From Cardinalis cardinalis (lineage: Eukaryota > Chordata > Aves > Passeriformes > Cardinalidae), in NCBI GenBank assembly GCA_014549065.1, contig JACDOX010000115.1:372001-436000 (forward strand): DNA of 64,000 nt. Reading direction: 5' to 3'. A program made the translations under genes and the position numbers. The notes under the pieces are model-generated. The model did not search any database. It was given only the letters and a program-made list of their open reading frames with translations, and had not been told where the DNA came from. Shown here in pieces: positions 10,901 to 22,702 of this stretch. Position 1 is the stretch's first letter; the number at the start of each line of letters is the position of its first letter.

Positions 10901-13900
10901 TTTTCACATCTCCAAGTGTGTCAGAGAACAAACAAGGATTCAGAGAATTTAAAGCTATGAATTTTAGGCTGTACTGATAAGCACATTTTGGAGGATATGT
11001 GGTGCCAAAGTCCTTTTATGTATCTAACCTTATTTCTTCTATAGTGCTATTGATTTACCTAGACCTACCCCTGAGTAAAAGTACTACTCTGGGTAAGATT
11101 ATTATAATTTGACCTTTAAAGACAATTTCAGAACATCCTAGTTAATTTAATTTTATAAGTGACATTAACGCCTATCACATATTACAGATGCTCTTAGAAA
11201 ATATTAAAATGAACAGTAGATGTGTAAAAAGAGGCAACAGAGCACCTAATGCACCTTAAAATATAACGACCTCACAAAAATGTCTTCAGTCATATTAACA
11301 TCCATAAAAGAAAAAAACCAGTGCTATGAAGTCCTTTTCTTCTAATGTGTATGCTCCCCAAGCTATTGTGAGGGAAGGCCTGGGAGCAGATCCTCTGAAG
11401 GTTCTTGGCAGTCTCTGTACACCAGTAAAACAAACGTTCCAGAAACCAGTGCCTTCCTGTGTCTATCTCTAGGGCAAAGTCCAGATCTGAACAGAAGGTC
11501 AGCAGAAGCCTCCCTTTCTGTTAGTCTTAATAAAGCCCAATCACAACACAAAATATTTCATCCTTTACAAATGAGACTAAAATGAATTAATGAATTTCAC
11601 CTGTAGTATGAGGTCCAGTTAATAAGCCTTTTTGAAACTCACATGAAGAAAGCAAGGACCCAGGGTTGCAGGTAATCTGAGTCTTTTAAACAATCAAGGT
11701 TTTGACAAAGTAATATAAAAATTCCAAATCTCAGAAACAACACACAGCATTTTCAATATAATAGTGCCATTCCTAGGCAGATCTTTTTAAAGGTAATATT
11801 TTCTTTTGCAGTTTGCTGAGTTCATTTGGCTTCTGATAGCGTCTATGTTTGACTCTTGATATCTGCTTATCAGATTTCATAGTTTCATTATTAAAACCTG
11901 TATATATTTACTGCTAAACTTTTGCCTTTTGAGTTAGAAGTTTTCCATGTTTTACCGTATTTGAAAATATTAATATGGATATCCTGTACAAATTTATTTG
12001 AAAGTAAAATATTTCAGATGTTTTTACAATAAGGATCAGAGGATGAAGGAAACAAATATATTCATGAACAATAATCCAAATAAAAGGCTACCATGTCTTC
12101 ACCTGAGCTGGACAAATGTATTTTAAGATCACAGTCTCCTCCAAATTATTGACAAATTTTAGAAATCACTTGTCTTAGTTCCTTCCTCCCAAGGTACAGC
12201 AACTAGAAAGGGTTCTTTCACTCGCATTAAGTATTGTTGCACTAGCAGTGAATTTTTTTCCAATATAAATGATAAAATAACTCTTCATTTGAAGTCTGTT
12301 TTGTCAGATCATTTCTGTAAGACAAATGAGAAGAAATTCAGAGTACCTTGATGTTGATTCAGAATTTGGATCCTCTTCCAAAGTTCACCTGAACACATGC
12401 AAATTCATTTCTTTGGTATACCATCAGACAGATGTGAGAGAGTTCATGCTGATGTGTCATTACATAACTGCAGATGGGCTTTTACTTCTTGTCTTTCTTC
12501 CACCTCCTACTCATCATCAATTCTGAATGATGCTAAAATAGGTTCAGCCTGGATATATGGATATGCAACCCTTTTACATTCAAACAAGATGTGTGTTGAT
12601 GGAAAATGGTTGATTTGAGCCATGACTGTTCTGGCTTATCACATTCTTTTATAATAGCACTTACCACCATCAATCTGGTATTAATATATTTGCATTGCAA
12701 GTTTCTCATTTACTCTGTAACCAATGTCATTATCTTCTTTTCTTTCTTGGCAGACTGCATTGTACTCAGAAGAGTCTGACACTCTTGCATATGTTTGGAG
12801 GTTCCTCTCCCCCTTCTAAACAATCACCAGCCTTGCAGTTCTACACACATTTCCTGTGATTTGCTTTACTCTGTCAACAAACTTCCTGCAAGACAGTAGG
12901 CACCCTTTTAAATTGAGTTATTCTTATCAGATATGCATCAGGCGTGATCTACTAGCCCTTTGACTACCTTTATATACTACTTGCTACAGATTTAAGATTC
13001 GAGAAATTCCCCTTTACTTCTCTGCCTGGAAGAAGATCCATGTGTTCCAGGAGGTGTGAGGTAAATGCTACCCTTACCTGTCTCTTGATTCTACCCTGTC
13101 AGGGACTGATTATTTCATCCTTACAAAAGAAAACTCTGTGGGGGTTTGTGCCGCTTAAGCACAGCAGGAAGAGACCTATAAAGACATAATGACAGAGAAG
13201 AATATTTGTCCTTTGCATTATCAATCCCACTGTGTGACAAAGGCAGGTAGATTCTTCTACCTCAGGGATAAGAAGAAGGCATGGGAAAAGATGACCATTT
13301 TCTTCTTTTGCTCGTAGTTATCCTTTCACTGTGTAGCTCTCCTACCTACTGAGATTTTTATCTTCCCTCACATTCAAAGTTCGTTCGGTCCAAGTATTTG
13401 TGCACTTTTCCTTTCCACAAAATCTTCTTTGTCCACGTTTGGAAAAAGCACACATGAGAGGACTAAGCTTGCAAAATACAAAGCAAGAGTTCCACTCAGC
13501 AAGCTTCTTTTTTTTACTAAAATTAACTTCCCTTAAGAAAAGGGGAAATGTATTGTTCTTCATAGCCAAGGTGAATGCATGCTTCTTATCAGGACTTAAA
13601 TAAATACACCAGAGAAGCTGATAAAAAGCATTTTCAACTTTGTGAACAAGAAATATTGCAGCAATATGAAACAACTTTCAAAAACTTCATGTAACTTTAG
13701 GAAAAAAAGGAAATTAGAAAAATGGAACAGAACTCACAAAACATAGAGAAAAAAAATTATTTTAAAAGTGGCCAAAAGACTCAAACACTGGAAAAAGATT
13801 TTCCCAGAAACTTTTTAAAATGCTGGTTTTGATTAACCCAGAATAAAAGAAAACTCTAAGCAGAATCTAATGTCACTCAGAAGAGAAATAACCCGTTCCA

Positions 13901-14000
13901 TTACTTACAAAATAAAAAGAAGTGAAATCATTTGGATTTCTGTCAACACTTTAAATGGCTCTCATGTGATGACCAAATTCACTAGTACACATCTTTCATT
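7957..14000. other. Non-coding interval, no gene recognised
   Basis: Unique A+T-rich sequence. A small CCAA/AAAC low-complexity tract lies at about 8018-8042. No open frame with a domain was found on either strand. From 10331 to 14973 there is not a single ambiguous base, unlike most of the window. Confidence 0.55.
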
Positions 14001-17000
14001 GAATCTGAGAGAACAGTGATGACAGAATTGCTGATGTTCAAAAGCAGAGGATTTAACCCCAAAATTAGAGTCCTATTATGAATATGACAGCTATGTTTTA
14101 ACAAGTGTTTGGTTTTTTTTTTAAACAGAGAAAGTTCTATATATTTTGCCACAGAAGAGGTTCTCTACAAGGCTATATACCCTAATTAAATGTCACAAAG
14201 AAGGGTATTCCATTCTGCCTCTGTTGGCAGTGAAATGGTCTACCAATGCCACAATATCATTTGCATCACTATCATTATTGCTTGTAAGCAAGTTCTGTGA
14301 TCTTGAGATATAATTAATGTAGATGGAGTTGCATACACATAAAACAGGATTAGCTCTTTTCAAGATGTCTTTGATCCTACTCATAATTAAACCCCACACA
14401 CCCAAATATAGGATAGAACAGGTTTTCAGAAACATTTACATAAAGGTCTGTAACTCTGTTGTACATTTCCCCCACAGCTTCCAGAAGACTAATGATCTCA
14501 TTTCTCACATTTTGAAATCAATGCTGTTTGTGAACAGCTTATGCTAAAATTTTGGGCATTGCTTCACAACACCAATTAGAATAGTAAAATAAGAGTACAC
14601 ATTCCTTTTAGGTCACTGCAGTGATTTTTCACTCATTTCAGCATGCCACACATCTGTGGTAGCTCTTAATCTATCTTTAGTGTAATTTTTTGACAGTTTG
14701 CTGCAAATGTTTCATTCTGGCTCCTTTGTTGTCTGCTTTCACCCCCACCTATTGCTCGGCTGTGACAGCAATGACTGCCGATCATGTCTGATATGGGTGA
14801 AAGTGGCTGAAATGTGTCTCAAGTCATTGCTAAGAAAGCCTTTACATGTGCCTGAAAGATTTTTTCATTTTTCTTGAAAAACATATGTTTTTGTCATGTT
14901 TTGATATTCCTGATGTTATGAAGCTCATTGTTTTATGCTATGGAATGGAAAGAAGTTGTGTAGGTAAATGTACNTCACTTACAAATTAATGTGCATATCC
15001 CGTTGCTACAATACACAAGTTCTTAATGGAAAATAACTGGCTGATGTTCCTAGGGTGACCTGGAGAGTTGAAAACATACACAGTGAAAAGGATATGACCA
15101 CATAGGCAGCTTTTGAGAGCTGCTTGGGCCATACATTACTTTGCACCTACGTTCGTAGGTGTAATTCACCTGAGATAGGCTTCCTGGAGATATAAATCCA
15201 GAACTACAGAAAAGAGATGCTCATTAGGACAAATAATAAGCACAAAAATCTCTGCCTGCCAGAGTATTCTGACATTAACAACATCCCCCACACAGGCAGA
15301 GACAGCATTTTTCATTGTTTCAGGGTTTTTTGTGGTTTAAATTTGGTCTGCAGAGATACCATGACTGTATCTGCATCTCATATCTAGCACAGACCCTCAA
15401 ACATGGGCTTATGTAGACTTAAAAAATGTGGCGGCCTTTTGCTAGTCTATTGAGAAGGAATACACCCTCTGCTATGGAACAATANTTTAGTTCCATAGGC
15501 ATTTCTATTAACTTTTATTATAGATGTTATCAAAGTTACCACATAAAAAAAGTCTGTACTGTAGCTTTTTCTTTAGGCTTATTCTGGCCTGTGATTCAAC
15601 AGAAGGGTCTTTACACTCTCAGGTACAAAACCTTTGTTTGTTTTCTTAGTGCTCATATTGCAAAGTGCACAGGCTCCTCTGTGCCAGACTAAACGGTCCT
15701 TGCTTGATAACTTGAGTGAGCATAAAACCACCAGGAGCACATAGCACTTGACAGATGCACGGGACAAACTGCTGGGTCTGACACAGTGGAGTTCTCCAGC
15801 TTGCTGGCAGGAGGTGCTCCTTTGCAAATATAAGAGAACTGATCACAGCTCTGGTAGCGTGGGGGTCGTTTTGTATTGTGCCACAGCCTTTTGTCACTTC
15901 TGCTGCTGATATCTGTGGCAAGGAATGCCACTGAGACAAGAACAGTTATGCTAGAGCCAGTTGTTGCTGTTAGCTAATTAGATCCTCATTCTGCCTGTTA
16001 AATTCCAGTAATGCTTCTGTTTGTTTCCATTAAATTAGATCTTTTCTTCTGTGCAGTATCCACTAAATTATGTAGAAATGCAATGTTTATGCACCCACAG
16101 AGGAGGATCAGAACACATCATCTGCTCTGAAGCAGTGGAGTAAGAAGGCAGCAAGGTGGGTGAAACTGACTGGTCCTTCCCTGTCCCACATGTCTACAGT
16201 CCTACCAAAGCCACAGCAATGCCCCACATATAACAGGTCAATACAGCTGTAGCCCTCAATATTCCCTGTACTCCAGAACACACTAAGATTCACCAGCCAC
16301 CAATTTATTCCTTTCTCATCCTACAGCCTGTCCATGAAATGCAACTGACAGTAATACAATTTCTGCAGCCTTCTCTTGGCAAAATTGTTTTATTCTGGCT
16401 TTGATACAAGTTTTAGCATTTAGTCTGTTTTACCACTATAACAGACTTTTGAGAATTCCTATTGTATGTTAGATATTGTCTAATAAATTGTCTGAAAAAC
16501 AAAAGAACTGAATCCATATTTAAAACCTACAGCAAATTGGATTCAGAGAACAACATGCAAATAATGTCATGTAGATTTCTAGTGGTATTATGAAAAACTC
16601 TTATTTATTCAAACAATTACATTTTCTGGACACTGTGATTAATGTAGGTGATTTCAAGCTATGCGACTTTAATTTTCAACAAATAAAAAACAAGGGAAAA
16701 AACCCAAAATAATGCAATCAACAACTACTAATTAAGGACAGACTTTAAAACTGCATGAAAGAAAGAGAAAGTGAGAGAAAGTCGTTTAATTTCTTAGATT
16801 ATTCAGCTTTAAAGTACCTTATGCTCAAAACCAACAAACTATTTTTCCTTTGAAAGCAGAAGAGTTACTGGCCATTTTGGCTCTATTTTACCTTGTCAGG
16901 AGGTACAATTTGATTATTGTTATGCCCTAGCTTGAGTCAATAAGTGCGCTGAGAGTAAAGTCTTTAGAAACACCAGAGTTACAAGGAGGCACACTCAGTA

Positions 17001-20000
17001 CTATTTTTTACTGACTAAGAATGACCCTAAAGAAGATTTCAGAAAGGGAAAATTCTTGGGGACAACTTCAGCTTATTTTTTAATTCTGTAAAATTCACTG
17101 TGAGTTTTGGATTAATTATACCAGAAATTTCTAATCTAAGTAAAAGAAATGGAACAGAATTCATAGAAGCTTTAAACCACGGAATGCACTTACATCTATG
17201 TATATTTGTTTGCATAATGAAAAATGGTTTTCCCTGGAGGCAGTTGCTGAAAAAAAACCCCTAGCAATTGCTTTCTTGTAGTGCCTGTGGAGTCTGACTN
17301 TTCTCAAATAATTTTTCAAATTGTAGATCACGATGCCTGCTAAGAGAGAGGTTTTCAAATACATCTTCCTACTCATATTTCTAAACCTAAAACTTTTTTT
17401 AAGCAATTACCAATTTGACTGCATAAAAAATTAACATAAATTATAATTATTAGTATTTTCAAATTACTCATTGTTGTCTGTAGAGTGTATAATATAGTCA
17501 GTTTNAGTTATCTCATGTTTTCCTGTATTTCTGCACTCTTTCCTCTATGGCTTTATCCTCTAAGTAGGTGACAGATGGATTTTCACCAAAACAAGACAAG
17601 AAGCAACCATCAGAGACAGCTTGTCTTAAGCAAACTGCAAGAAAATCTGCTGCTGTAGGACTGAAACATGCACAGCTGTTGTGACAGAAGAGCCACACTG
17701 CATCACATGACTGAGCTCTGAGGGTGAATCTTGCTTCTCTACTGCTTGGTATCTTACTCTGTTATTAAAAAATGTCCACAGTGAGTACAGACATGATGCA
17801 AAGTGCCACCTGCTCTGGAAAACTCCCCTCAAGGCTGGGGTTGACCACGGCCACCTTAGAAATAGTGCTTAGCTCCATAACAATCTCCTTTGCATAGATG
17901 GGCACTGCATACCTGTGTAAGGAAGTATCACAGGGGAGGGTACAGCAAACCTTGAATATGCCAAAGCCTTTCTCAGAGCATCTCAGATGTATGGTAGCTT
18001 CTGTTTTCCTGAGCAATACTGCTGGGAAGGTTACAAGAAGCAATAATGAAAGGGTTTGCGTTTACTTTGTCATTTTATGCAATTTTTTTGTATAATTTTG
18101 GACGGTATTTTTTCTCCAGATGTCACTAGATTAATTTAAGAGAACAGTACCTATTCCACTGAAATCTGCTGAGATAAAGCAATTATGTAAAGCAGAAGTT
18201 CTGCAAACCTGATCCATATATTGCAGATCCATAATTTGTGCTCTACATGCCTGAGTTGGTTTTCACGCTAGAAGATCCAGGCTATTTTATTTGGCTTCTG
18301 GTTAACTCATTTAACAGGGATAACTGAAAGCTAGAAGTGCATGCATTTCAACTTCTTTCAAGTTTCATGAACATAAAAATAGGAATAGGCCCAAAAGAGC
18401 TGCATATATCACTTTTATGTCACAACAGTGCTGTTTTCAAGGCAAATTTGCTCTTTAGTAGAATGTGAGTGTGATGACATAGAATCAGACTGCTGTAAAT
18501 GCTTCACAAATGTACTAGGTCACCAGAAATAAACATGCCCACTTTTTTATACTTTGCTCAGCTGAATACAGGCTGCTCAGGATTTCTTACCCTGCAAAGT
18601 GCCTTATTTTGAGATATTTCACCTCTGAGCCAAACCCAGNCAAGAAGGGAGGAGGTCCAGAAGAGCTAAGGTTGTGAGATCTATCCCTCCCTCAAAGGAG
18701 ATGATCAACTGCAGAAGTACTTTGCACCTGGAAGGAGAAACGATGCTTGCTGTAAGCTGGACTTGGAAACATGAAGTTGTGATGGCCTAAAGCTGCTGAA
18801 GGAGGTCAGCAAGGTAACTGTGGGCAACTAGAAACAGATACCAGGTAAAAGAATAACTGACTTGAGACAAAATAGCTGCAGAAATAGATCTTCTGGGCAA
18901 TCAATCAAGGCAAAACACCAGTCTTCGTCAGTATGGGATGTCATATAGGAGTCATAGAGGAAGTACTGTGAATTCCAAAATTCTGCTGATGGCTTGACAG
19001 TCTGTCACTCCTGCAAACAAACTACTCCAGCTGAAGATANACTGTGACTGCCATCTCTTATGAAATTAAAAGTGCTTTTCACTTCCAGTTTAAGAAAGAT
19101 CTTGATAGATGTTATTACCAAAGCCCTGAAATAATAGCAAGGCAAAACCTGGGGAAAATTCACAATCAACTCTTGATGTTTCCAGTATACTTGAGGTTTC
19201 TTAACTTCATCTGAACAATTCCTGAAATTATAGGTGAAAATTTACAGATTTCCATAGTTATTCTGAATGTTGTCCTGTTGCACTGATCAGCAAAGAGATA
19301 TTTGGACTGAAGTTTTCATAAATATTACATTAAATTATACATCTTTACATTTCACCAATAGAGGAAAGCACCTTTTAAAAGCAATATATTGTTCATGCAN
19401 CAAAACTGCATTTAATAGTTTTCTGCTGTATTGTTTTTGGTTCATTAAAATTCATACTGTTGTCTGCCACCTCATTTGTTTCAGTGTTTGCTTTAAATTT
19501 GCCTTGCTGAAATAGTTTCACACTGTGCTTGCCCCGCTCATCTGTTCTTTCTATCTGACTAATGTTTTTACTGTATGTTTATATTTTATATATTTATGTA
19601 GATTCTGTGCTGACTTATGCATATCTCTACACATAGTTATCATTTGAGGCAAAACAACACAGCCAAAATTCAATCTTGTGGGTGGTCTTTCACAAGAATA
19701 CAGTCAGGTATTCTTTTGTCACAAGAACTGCTTATTGGTAACATGTAAATTCTTCCTTCTTCCCCAGAAGTCTAATTGCTTGGTTCTAAACTTCCTATGC
19801 AGAGCTTGACCCAAAGCTAAAATTAAATTCATNCTCCACGTCAGTGCCTGTCAGATGAGTCTTGGAGATTCAGGGCCTTAAGACACAAAGGTCTGATTTG
19901 CAAGAAATTTTTTTGGGGACTTACACAAAGCAGAGTACTTGAGCTTGTTTAGCCCAAATGGAACAGTTACTGGGCTGGGCTGCAGAGTTTCAATCAGGAG

Positions 20001-20830
20001 GTGTTGTCTTGCAGTCTCCAGCAATGCCATGGATAACAAGTTATGTTGCGTACACCTGGAATACATGATAGTTTCTTTAGCAAAAGATTTTTACTTTGCA
20101 CAGTTCAGAGGTATCAGGACATTCTCACCGCCTGCAGTGATACTCTTTCTTGCTCTTCATGTATCAAAGGGTTGTAAGAAAGAAAGAGATAAGGCTCTCC
20201 TAACTTATACAAATATCTAGATNATTTACAGCTGGTTTGTATTGCATTGCAGGAAAAACATGGAAGAGAAAAAGACTTAGGTGATTAATATTCTCCAAGC
20301 TCATGGAAATCCCTCAGTAGCACTGACAGAGCATATTGGCTTCTTCATCGCCCTTTGGCTACCCATTTGTACAGTGAATGACAAGAAGGGTATTGATGGC
20401 AAAAGAATCTAGAAAGAGATGTCACATTCTATCCCTTTAGCTCAGACTCTTAAGTAGCGTGCAAGAGCTTAACTTTCNAGTCTTCACAATAAGAGTTTTT
20501 AAATCAACTGTGGAAAGTGAGCATCAAAACTTTCAGATAGTCAGCCTTGATCAACCCAAGTGTACTAAAAATTTAAAAAGTAGTCTGTCCATCTGCATTC
20601 CACTATTCTGAACAGGCTCATAGCAAAAGCATTGGATGAGACTCTAAGTCTCCAGAAGGACATTTAAGATAGCTATCAGTTAGCACCAGTAAGGAAATGA
20701 GTCAAATGTTAATTTAGCCTAAGAGAAGAACTAACTATTATGAATCTTTGTGCAAATCAGTTGTTTCCAAATAAACTGAACTCTGTCCTAGAATAATTTG
20801 AGCATAATAATTTCAGGATAGTTCATAGTG
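14001..20830. other. Non-coding interval with a conserved-element-like zone
   Basis: No gene recognised. About 14560-14960 is free of visible repeats, of mixed composition, and rich in homeodomain-like TAAT/ATTA cores and a run of non-repetitive words, the usual look of vertebrate conserved non-coding DNA. This is an impression only. 15640-15940 and 18600-19200 are slightly richer in G+C and could be old unrecognised transposon fragments. A GAAA/GAGA-rich short tract lies at 16756-16784. Confidence 0.45.
15144..15161. repeat. Short perfect inverted repeat
   Basis: CACCTACG, a two-base TT spacer, then CGTAGGTG. It can form a tiny hairpin and has two CpG sites in an otherwise CpG-poor stretch. 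No terminator or gene context exists. Confidence 0.7.
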
Positions 20831-20950
20831 TCCTGCCCTCCCATTGCCCAGGGTTTCCCCGGGGCTCTCGCCTGCCCGCAGCTGAGGGGCACAGCCGCGC
20901 CCTGTGCTGGGGCTGCTGGAGCTGTCAGGAACCAGCACCGGCTCTCAACA
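20831..20950. other. Isolated GC-rich patch
   Basis: About 70% G+C over 120 bases (84 of 120 counted) with six CpG, against a much more A+T-rich surround. The observed/expected CpG ratio is about 0.4 by hand count, below CpG-island standards. It ends about 25-30 bases before the old CR1 fragment at 20975 begins. It could be part of another transposon, a decayed promoter, or a piece of the CR1 insertion. I cannot assign it. Confidence 0.7.
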
Positions 20951-20974
20951 CAGAGGTATGAAATAAGCTCTAAA

Positions 20975-21850
20975 ACTGTGAAAAATAACAAGGGAACAGG
21001 TGATAGCCAACATGCATTTGTCAAGAATGTATCACCTCAAACAAATCTCGTTTTGTTATATAATGGGCAACTATGCTTGCAAATAAAGGAGAAGCTGCAA
21101 GTGTCATATGTTCTCATCATTTAGGCTCTTGAAATAACCTTCTGTGACATCCCCAGAGCCAAGCTGGGAAAACATGGGAGACTTACTAGATAAAGCCTAG
21201 TTGAACAGCTATAGGAGAACCCTGGTTGCTTGGAAATTGTCAAAATGCAAGGATATATCTGGCAGGGTGGAGGAGGGGGTCTGCCCTTATTCTGGTTCTG
21301 TGGAACATTTTCATTTAACAGACAGGATGAGGGAATAGAGAGAATGCCTGTTTCACTTACAGATGACACANGTCTAGCAGGAGTAGTGAGTGTAGAAGAG
21401 ACCAGAATTATAATTCTAAATTATTTTAATTATTTTTCTAAACGTAGGAAATTATCTGAAAAAGAAAAAGTTTAAACTAANTGGGGGAACCACCACAGAA
21501 ATACACGGTGGGCAAAAAGCTAGCTGGGAATTGTTCCTTCCAATAATTACTCAGGGGTTGCAAGGACCATGCTAGTCAAAAAGTCCTTGCAGAACAAGAA
21601 CCTTTCCTGCAATGAAAGTGCAGGTTGGTATAATTTTTGGTATATGAATATTTACCTAACCCTGTAGTCCTTTCATTCAGTTCAGCCAGTAACCTGTGTT
21701 CTCCTTGGGGACTACACAGCTAGAAAGAGGCAGATTCATCAAAAACAATCCAGAAGATTGAAACAACAGCAATCTAGAAAACATTACTGAGGATAGGCTA
21801 AAAGAATTGACACTGTGANGCTAAAGAAAACAAACTAAAAGTCTTATAGG
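20975..21850 (+). mobile_element. Old, highly diverged CR1 LINE fragment, plus strand
   Basis: The stretch reads as CR1 reverse-transcriptase sequence in sense orientation. It opens with 'ggtgatagccaacatg.atttgtcaagaa' around 20999-21029. It continues through 'caagtgtcatatgttct' near 21098-21114 and 'acattttcat..aacagacaggatgagggaatagagag' near 21305-21343. It then reaches the 'ttgcagatgacac' polymerase-motif region near 21358-21370 (FADD in intact copies), followed by an 'agaattataattctaaatta' block. Many substitutions and indels break every frame. Traces of the downstream part (around 21770-21850, 'ctagaaaacat..gaggataggct.aaagaattg') suggest the copy continues toward the 3' end, so the right boundary is uncertain. 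It is clearly older than the copies at 7320 and 22526. Confidence 0.75.
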
Positions 21851-22525
21851 GGTGAGAAGATAAGCAGAAGAGAAGACATCAGAATAGACTTCAACTGTGC
21901 AAAACCCCAGAGCAAACAGGAAAGGCATCAATTGCTTTTTATGTTTATTGCTGGCACACAAGCTAGAGAACCTGAACAGCAACAATGAAGACATTTGTAA
22001 GCCATTGGAAGAACTAGTAGGACAAAGAAGGCCCTGGAATAGCATGCTCATGAGAGCTAAGGAACATCCTTGACTGTAGCACTTTGTAAGCAACATACAC
22101 ACTCACTGTGAAAGACATAGTTATAGCTGAATTCAGTCTAAAATAATCAAATAGACTACATATGACCTCCAGGGCACTACTATTTTTTTTGTTTTTTTCA
22201 TTAAGAACAAGTGGTAGAAGATCGAATGTCTACTTTACTCCTTCTCTTCTTCCAATAAAAAGACAGGAAAAGACACGAAAGGCTCTGTTCTACCACTGAG
22301 TATGCTGCACCTTTTGTCCAGCGTTCACACTACCAATCTGCAAAATGAGGCAAGAATAAACAAGTGCTTTCCGAGCTGAGTCAAAAGCAGGATGAATTAT
22401 AGAGTCAGGAACTGAAAGAGCAGCAAACATAACATAGGAGAATCCTGATCCTACATTTCAGTCTGCTTTCAAGANTGTGTCCTCTCTTTCAGCCAGGTTT
22501 TCCTAAGAACTTGCTTCACCTAAAC
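21851..22525. other. Non-coding interval, possible CR1 tail
   Basis: No gene. The first ~200 bases may be a very degraded continuation of the CR1 copy to the left. The rest looks unique, with a short T run at 22182-22198. Confidence 0.4.
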
Positions 22526-22702
22526 ATCACAGAATCACAGGATATGCTGAGTTGGAAAGGACNCACAAGGATCATTGAGCCCACTCCCAGCCCTGCACAT
22601 GACCACTCCCAGGATCACACCCTGTGCCTGAGGGCATTGTCCAAATACTTCTTGGATTCTGTCAGGCTGGTGCTGTGACCACTTCTCTGGGGAGCTTGTA
22701 TA
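22526..22702 (-). mobile_element. CR1 LINE 3' fragment (CR1-J-like), minus strand
   Basis: Read on the plus strand it opens with ATCACAGAATCACAGGAT, the reverse complement of the CR1 terminal octamers. It then runs through 'gagttggaaaggac', 'acaaggatcattgag' and 'tgtgcctgagggcattgtccaaa' to 'ctgtgaccacttctctgggg', which is the antisense 3' UTR of a young avian CR1 subfamily resembling CR1-J. The copy is 177 bases, strongly 5'-truncated at about 22702, with few differences from the remembered consensus. It is therefore the youngest-looking LINE in the window. It carries no ORF of its own. Confidence 0.88.

Noticed and set aside
20831..20950. CpG-island promoter
   Set aside because: Too short, CpG ratio about 0.4, and no first exon follows.
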